A DNA stretch of 17,226 nt from Bermanella sp034112345 (lineage in GTDB: Bacteria; Pseudomonadota; Gammaproteobacteria; Pseudomonadales; Oceanobacteraceae): contig JAWUVN010000040.1 of NCBI GenBank assembly GCA_034112345.1, positions 1-17,226 of the forward strand, in the 5' to 3' direction. A program made the translations under genes and the position numbers. The notes beneath the pieces are model-generated. The model was not told where the DNA came from and ran no database searches. It saw nothing but the letters and a program-made list of their open reading frames with translations. Every line of letters begins with the position of its first letter. The stretch's first letter is position 1. Shown piece after piece: positions 14,281-17,226 of this stretch.

Positions 14281-14581
14281 ATGCTTACTAATTATTGAAA
14301 ATGTGATTTACCTTAGTAAAATTAAGGTTATGCATTAATGATAGCCAGGTTTGATGAGGTTAAGACAAGACTTAATGCATATTTTTTAGGTCAAAGTATG
14401 TCAAAAATCTTGTTTAAAATTGACCCAAGAATAAACCATAAATATAGCGCCCAAGTTTCTTATTTTATTCGTTATATATGCGTTTAAGTTATTGTGTTGG
14501 TTTCGATATGCTGTGTAGTATTCAGATGGTAAAACTATGAATGTTTACTTTTAATAACAATAAAAAAATAAAGGTTATGCT
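14281..14581. other. AT-rich intergenic region between dapB and the esterase gene
   Basis: About 300 bp without a supported gene. It holds a 6-bp hairpin ACCTTA/TAAGGT at 14310-14328. A 9-bp inverted repeat ATGCATTAA/TTAATGCAT (14330-14338 and 14372-14380) has a 33-nt loop and is followed by ATTTTTT. A 29-codon frame from 14398 (MSKILFKIDP) has no supporting ribosome-binding site and was not called. No strong promoter for the esterase gene was recognised. Confidence 0.5.
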
Positions 14582-15847
14582 GTGTTAAGTACTATTTTAT
14601 CCAAATCTGTTTTAAATAAGTCTTTGAAGAAAAGTTTATTGGTTTCGTCAATTGCGCTGGTTGCTGCGTGTGGTAGTGAAAATGAGTCCGGTTTAGTTAA
14701 TACCGATTACACTGCTATTACTGAGGACTCTGTGCCAGAAGGTTTTGCTTATGAGTCTGGAGTATCAGCAACGTTCTATTCAAATGAAGTTTATGGCCCG
14801 GATGAACGAAATGTATTTGATATTTATTTACCAGAATCCCAAGAGCCAACGCCTCTTATTATTTTTGTACACGGTGGTGGTTTTTTCACTGGGGATAAGA
14901 GCGCAGCTTACGACTCTCCAGAAGACATAAATGAAGTACTTGATGCGGGTGTTGCGTTTGCGACTATTAACTACAGTTTATTAGATGTACCTGGTTTTAA
15001 TGACGCTGAAGTAAACGATACAGAGGGTCTTGGTAAATCTCTTTCAGATGTAAAAGAGGCATTACAATATATTCGTCATAACGCCACAGAGTTTAATGTG
15101 GATCCAGAAAATATCGCTATGTATGGCGTATCCGCAGGTGCAATTTCGTCACTTTGGCTAGCATATAGCGATGACATGGCTGATTTATCTGCTCGTGAAA
15201 CTTTCAACGCATCTGAGTCAACTCGAATTGTGGCTGCAGGTGCGATTGAAACACAAGGTAGTATGGATGTTGTTCGTTGGGAAGAGATTTTAGAATCCAT
15301 TGGAGTAACGCTAGAAGTTGCAGCTGGGCTTACTTTAAGTTTAATGGAATCTGTTTTAGCCATTGAGGCGAGTGATACGGCTACTTCTTTAGCCTTGATG
15401 CGTGAAGAAACAGGTGAAATTGCTGACTTTCGTGCCACCCTTGATATTCCTGTATTAATTGATAATGAAGATCCTGCAGTATTTGTATCCAACACCGAAG
15501 TAGAAGTGGATGCCACGGTAGCCGCTCTTACTCGATTAAGTGAAATTCAAGTTTCTGCGCCTATACTCCTGGGGGAGTATTTAGCAGCATTGTCAGTGAA
15601 TGATATAGCCACTGCCGATGTTAAATACCAGGAGTTATCTGCATTGCAGACTGAGGGAGCTAGTCTTGCACCTGGTATTATCGGTGCTTTATTACATTTC
15701 CCTACACACCCTAAAGCAATTGTAGATGCAGCTGCAGCTGCAGGAGCAACAGTAGTAGCAAATATTCCAGAGTTGGGATTTCCAGAGCCAACAGGTCAAA
15801 CAGTGATTCCTTTCTTGTTAGAAGAGCTTGACGCAGTTCAGCCTTAA
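14582..15847 (+). CDS. alpha/beta-hydrolase fold lipoprotein, carboxylesterase-like
   Basis: A 421-aa secreted lipoprotein. The GTG at 14582 follows AAAGG by 7 nt, and the only nearby ATG (14578) is out of frame. The signal peptide has basic residues at 8-17, a hydrophobic run, then LVAAC, so C30 should be lipidated; Gly at +2 fits export to the outer membrane. The esterase core includes the oxyanion motif VHGGGFF (96-102), ATINYSL, and the nucleophile elbow YGVSAG with S184, as in the BD-FAE / hormone-sensitive-lipase type. The acid and histidine are less clear: candidates are D295 or D298 and H372 or H376. Residues 240-360 are a helical, Ala/Glu-rich region that may be a lid. Substrate is unknown. 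A strong terminator shared with the lysR-type gene follows. Confidence 0.8.
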   Translation: MLSTILSKSVLNKSLKKSLLVSSIALVAACGSENESGLVNTDYTAITEDSVPEGFAYESGVSATFYSNEVYGPDERNVFDIYLPESQEPTPLIIFVHGGGFFTGDKSAAYDSPEDINEVLDAGVAFATINYSLLDVPGFNDAEVNDTEGLGKSLSDVKEALQYIRHNATEFNVDPENIAMYGVSAGAISSLWLAYSDDMADLSARETFNASESTRIVAAGAIETQGSMDVVRWEEILESIGVTLEVAAGLTLSLMESVLAIEASDTATSLALMREETGEIADFRATLDIPVLIDNEDPAVFVSNTEVEVDATVAALTRLSEIQVSAPILLGEYLAALSVNDIATADVKYQELSALQTEGASLAPGIIGALLHFPTHPKAIVDAAAAAGATVVANIPELGFPEPTGQTVIPFLLEELDAVQP

Positions 15848-15864
15848 TAACGTTGTACCCAAAT

Positions 15865-15892
15865 AAAAAAACCGGCCTAGGCCGGTTTTTTT
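15865..15892. terminator. bidirectional intrinsic terminator
   Basis: AAAAAAACCGGCC and GGCCGGTTTTTTT form a perfect stem around TA with T runs on both strands, placed between the converging esterase and LysR-type genes. Confidence 0.95.
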
Positions 15893-15898
15893 ATGGGC

Positions 15899-16732
15899 TT
15901 AATTATTGCGAACCCACTCCCAGCTAATGGTATTTAATAGTTGGGTGATGTCGTTTCGACTACTGCGGTGGGCAAGGATGACTTCTCGTTGAAACGCCAA
16001 GTTAATAGGTTTTGCAACAATGCCATCGGGTATATGGCTTAACCTGCGACTGGGTAATGCGGCCAAGCCAAAACCAAGTGCCACAAGTTCGATAACCTGT
16101 AAGTCATTATCGGCTTTGGCTTCCATGTTTAAGTCTAATTTATGTTGTTTGAGCATGCTTAAAAAATCGTTCCGACGACTGCAATAAGGGCGTTCAATAA
16201 AGGTTTGGTTTTGAATGTCATTGAGTTCTAGCTCTGATTTTTTTGCCAAAGGATGTTCTGCCCGCATGAGTACCGAAAACCCTTCGTGGAACAGATGTAT
16301 AGATTCAAACCGCTTACCGATTTGATCGTGATCTATAAATGCAATATCACTTTGGTTCATTTCTGACACCCGATGGAGTGACACCGGTGTTGATTGCGTT
16401 AACTGCTTAATGATGGGGTTAAGGTCTTGTAGGCCTATGTCACCTTGAAAAAAAATATTAATGGCTATGCTGGGTGTATTTATAAAATCGTGCTCTATGT
16501 TATTCGCATGATCAATAAGCGATTTGGCATTCTTGTATAACTTTACTCCGTAAGGTGTGGGGGTAAGACCTGATTTGCTTCTTATGAATAAATTTTGTTT
16601 TAACTTATGTTCTAAATTTTTTATGGCATGGCTAATGGATGGTTGTGCGATAAAGCACCTTGCTGCAGCGGCTGAAATGCTTTTTTCTTCATAGGCGGCA
16701 ATAAAGTAGCTAAGAGGTTTGATTTCTAGCAT
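15899..16732 (-). CDS. LysR-family transcriptional regulator
   Basis: A 277-aa DNA-binding regulator. The N-terminal winged helix-turn-helix is clear: PLSYFIAAYEEKSISAAAARCFIAQPSISHAIKNLE (about 6-41), then LFIRSKSGLTPTPYG. The linker helix leads to a periplasmic-binding-like effector domain with the usual FSVLMRAEHPLA and GFGLAALPSRR blocks. It is somewhat shorter than the usual 300 residues, with a compact effector domain. It diverges from the small NTF2-like gene with about 90 bp between them, the classic position for a LysR regulator and its target, so control of that gene is a reasonable inference. The inducer is unknown. Confidence 0.92.
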   Translation of the reverse strand: MLEIKPLSYFIAAYEEKSISAAAARCFIAQPSISHAIKNLEHKLKQNLFIRSKSGLTPTPYGVKLYKNAKSLIDHANNIEHDFINTPSIAINIFFQGDIGLQDLNPIIKQLTQSTPVSLHRVSEMNQSDIAFIDHDQIGKRFESIHLFHEGFSVLMRAEHPLAKKSELELNDIQNQTFIERPYCSRRNDFLSMLKQHKLDLNMEAKADNDLQVIELVALGFGLAALPSRRLSHIPDGIVAKPINLAFQREVILAHRSSRNDITQLLNTISWEWVRNN

Positions 16733-16826
16733 GAATATTCTATCTATATATAAATAATAAAAACAATATTATACCTATATTAGCTCTTGGGATAGTTTAT
16801 ATGCACACTTTATAAAGGGCATGTTT

Positions 16827-17225
16827 ATGATTGATCGAGACACTTCTATTGCGATACACCAGTTAATGAATAAATTTGAAAAAGGCGATATGACACTATT
16901 AGAAAACGTGTCTGATAGCATTGATTTATCAATTGAGCATTATCAGGATGAAACCGATGTGAGTTGGCAGGTGTGCACAAACAAAGAGGGCTTTATGGGT
17001 CTTCTTGGTCGTTTAGGTGAAGAAGTTTTTCCTAAGGGCACTAAGATTACAAATTTATTTAGCCAAGATATGGGCAGTGGTTGGTATTCAACACAGCTTT
17101 CTCAAACCTTTTGGTATGGGGTGATGGAAAAAACAGTAGAAGGCCGTAGTTTGATTATTAGCCATGAGGAGAATGGGGTTATTGATTATTTTCGTGAGAT
17201 CGTTATGTCGGTAGAACCTGTTTAA
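16827..17225 (+). CDS. small NTF2/SnoaL-like domain protein (hypothetical)
   Basis: A 132-aa soluble protein without signal peptide or membrane segment. The pattern resembles the SnoaL/NTF2-like cone fold: an N-terminal helix pair (IAIHQLMNKFEKGDMTLLE), a strand with DLSIEHYQDETD, and a C-terminal strand set ending SLIISHEENGVIDYFREIVM, where the HE-x-GxIDxFRE pattern is typical. Such proteins may be isomerases, cyclases or carriers; no catalytic residues can be assigned. Two ATGs are in frame. AAAGGG at 16814-16819 is 7 nt before the ATG at 16827 but only 1 nt before the one at 16821, so 16827 is chosen. The gene is complete, ending 1 bp before the window edge, and is likely controlled by the divergent LysR regulator. 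Confidence 0.6.
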   Translation: MIDRDTSIAIHQLMNKFEKGDMTLLENVSDSIDLSIEHYQDETDVSWQVCTNKEGFMGLLGRLGEEVFPKGTKITNLFSQDMGSGWYSTQLSQTFWYGVMEKTVEGRSLIISHEENGVIDYFREIVMSVEPV

Positions 17226-17226
17226 T

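Noticed and set aside
14398..14487. 29-codon frame beginning MSKILFKIDP
   Set aside because: Very short, no ribosome-binding site or conserved pattern; cannot be supported as a gene.

Overview
The window is chromosomal DNA of a gammaproteobacterium, most likely from the marine Oceanospirillales/Pseudomonadales side. This rests on three things. The tmRNA encodes the gammaproteobacterial tag ANDENYALAA. Fur is of the Pseudomonas type, with a single Cys in place of CxxC. The housekeeping gene order (ssrA, smpB, ratA, rnfH, bamE, fur, recN, grpE, dnaK, dnaJ, dapB) is the one known from pseudomonads and relatives. Base composition looks moderately AT-rich and even throughout. Genus is not resolved.

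Layout, left to right. (1) The left edge holds the 5' three quarters of ssrA (minus strand), its promoter, and a plus-strand D-aminoacylase-like amidohydrolase. (2) smpB (minus) meets that gene at a shared bidirectional terminator and diverges from a plus-strand unit of an NSS-family Na+ symporter, ratA and rnfH. (3) A gene-free stretch carries a composite repeat: two 115-bp direct copies, 86% identical, bracketed by 30-bp inverted ends and built on REP-like stem-loops. (4) bamE (minus) and fur (plus) diverge around a perfect short palindrome. (5) A gene-poor spacer of about 590 bp precedes recN (minus), which has two LexA-like boxes on its promoter. (6) A heat-shock cluster follows: grpE with an almost ideal sigma-32 promoter, dnaK with its own sigma-32 promoter, then dnaJ. 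(7) A second REP-like element precedes dapB. (8) The right end is accessory: a lipoprotein esterase, a LysR regulator, and a divergent NTF2/SnoaL-like small protein.

The genes fall into stress and quality-control groups. tmRNA and SmpB rescue stalled ribosomes. BamE works in outer-membrane protein assembly. Fur controls iron genes, RecN acts in double-strand break repair under SOS control, and GrpE/DnaK/DnaJ form the Hsp70 machine under sigma-32 control. DapB belongs to lysine and diaminopimelate synthesis.

The observations most worth checking are the REP-like composite repeat with compensatory stem changes in a second copy, and a DnaK whose near-invariant VGGQTRMP motif reads VGVQTRMT. No complete mobile element, CRISPR array or prophage was seen, and no wholly new multi-gene system is convincingly present.
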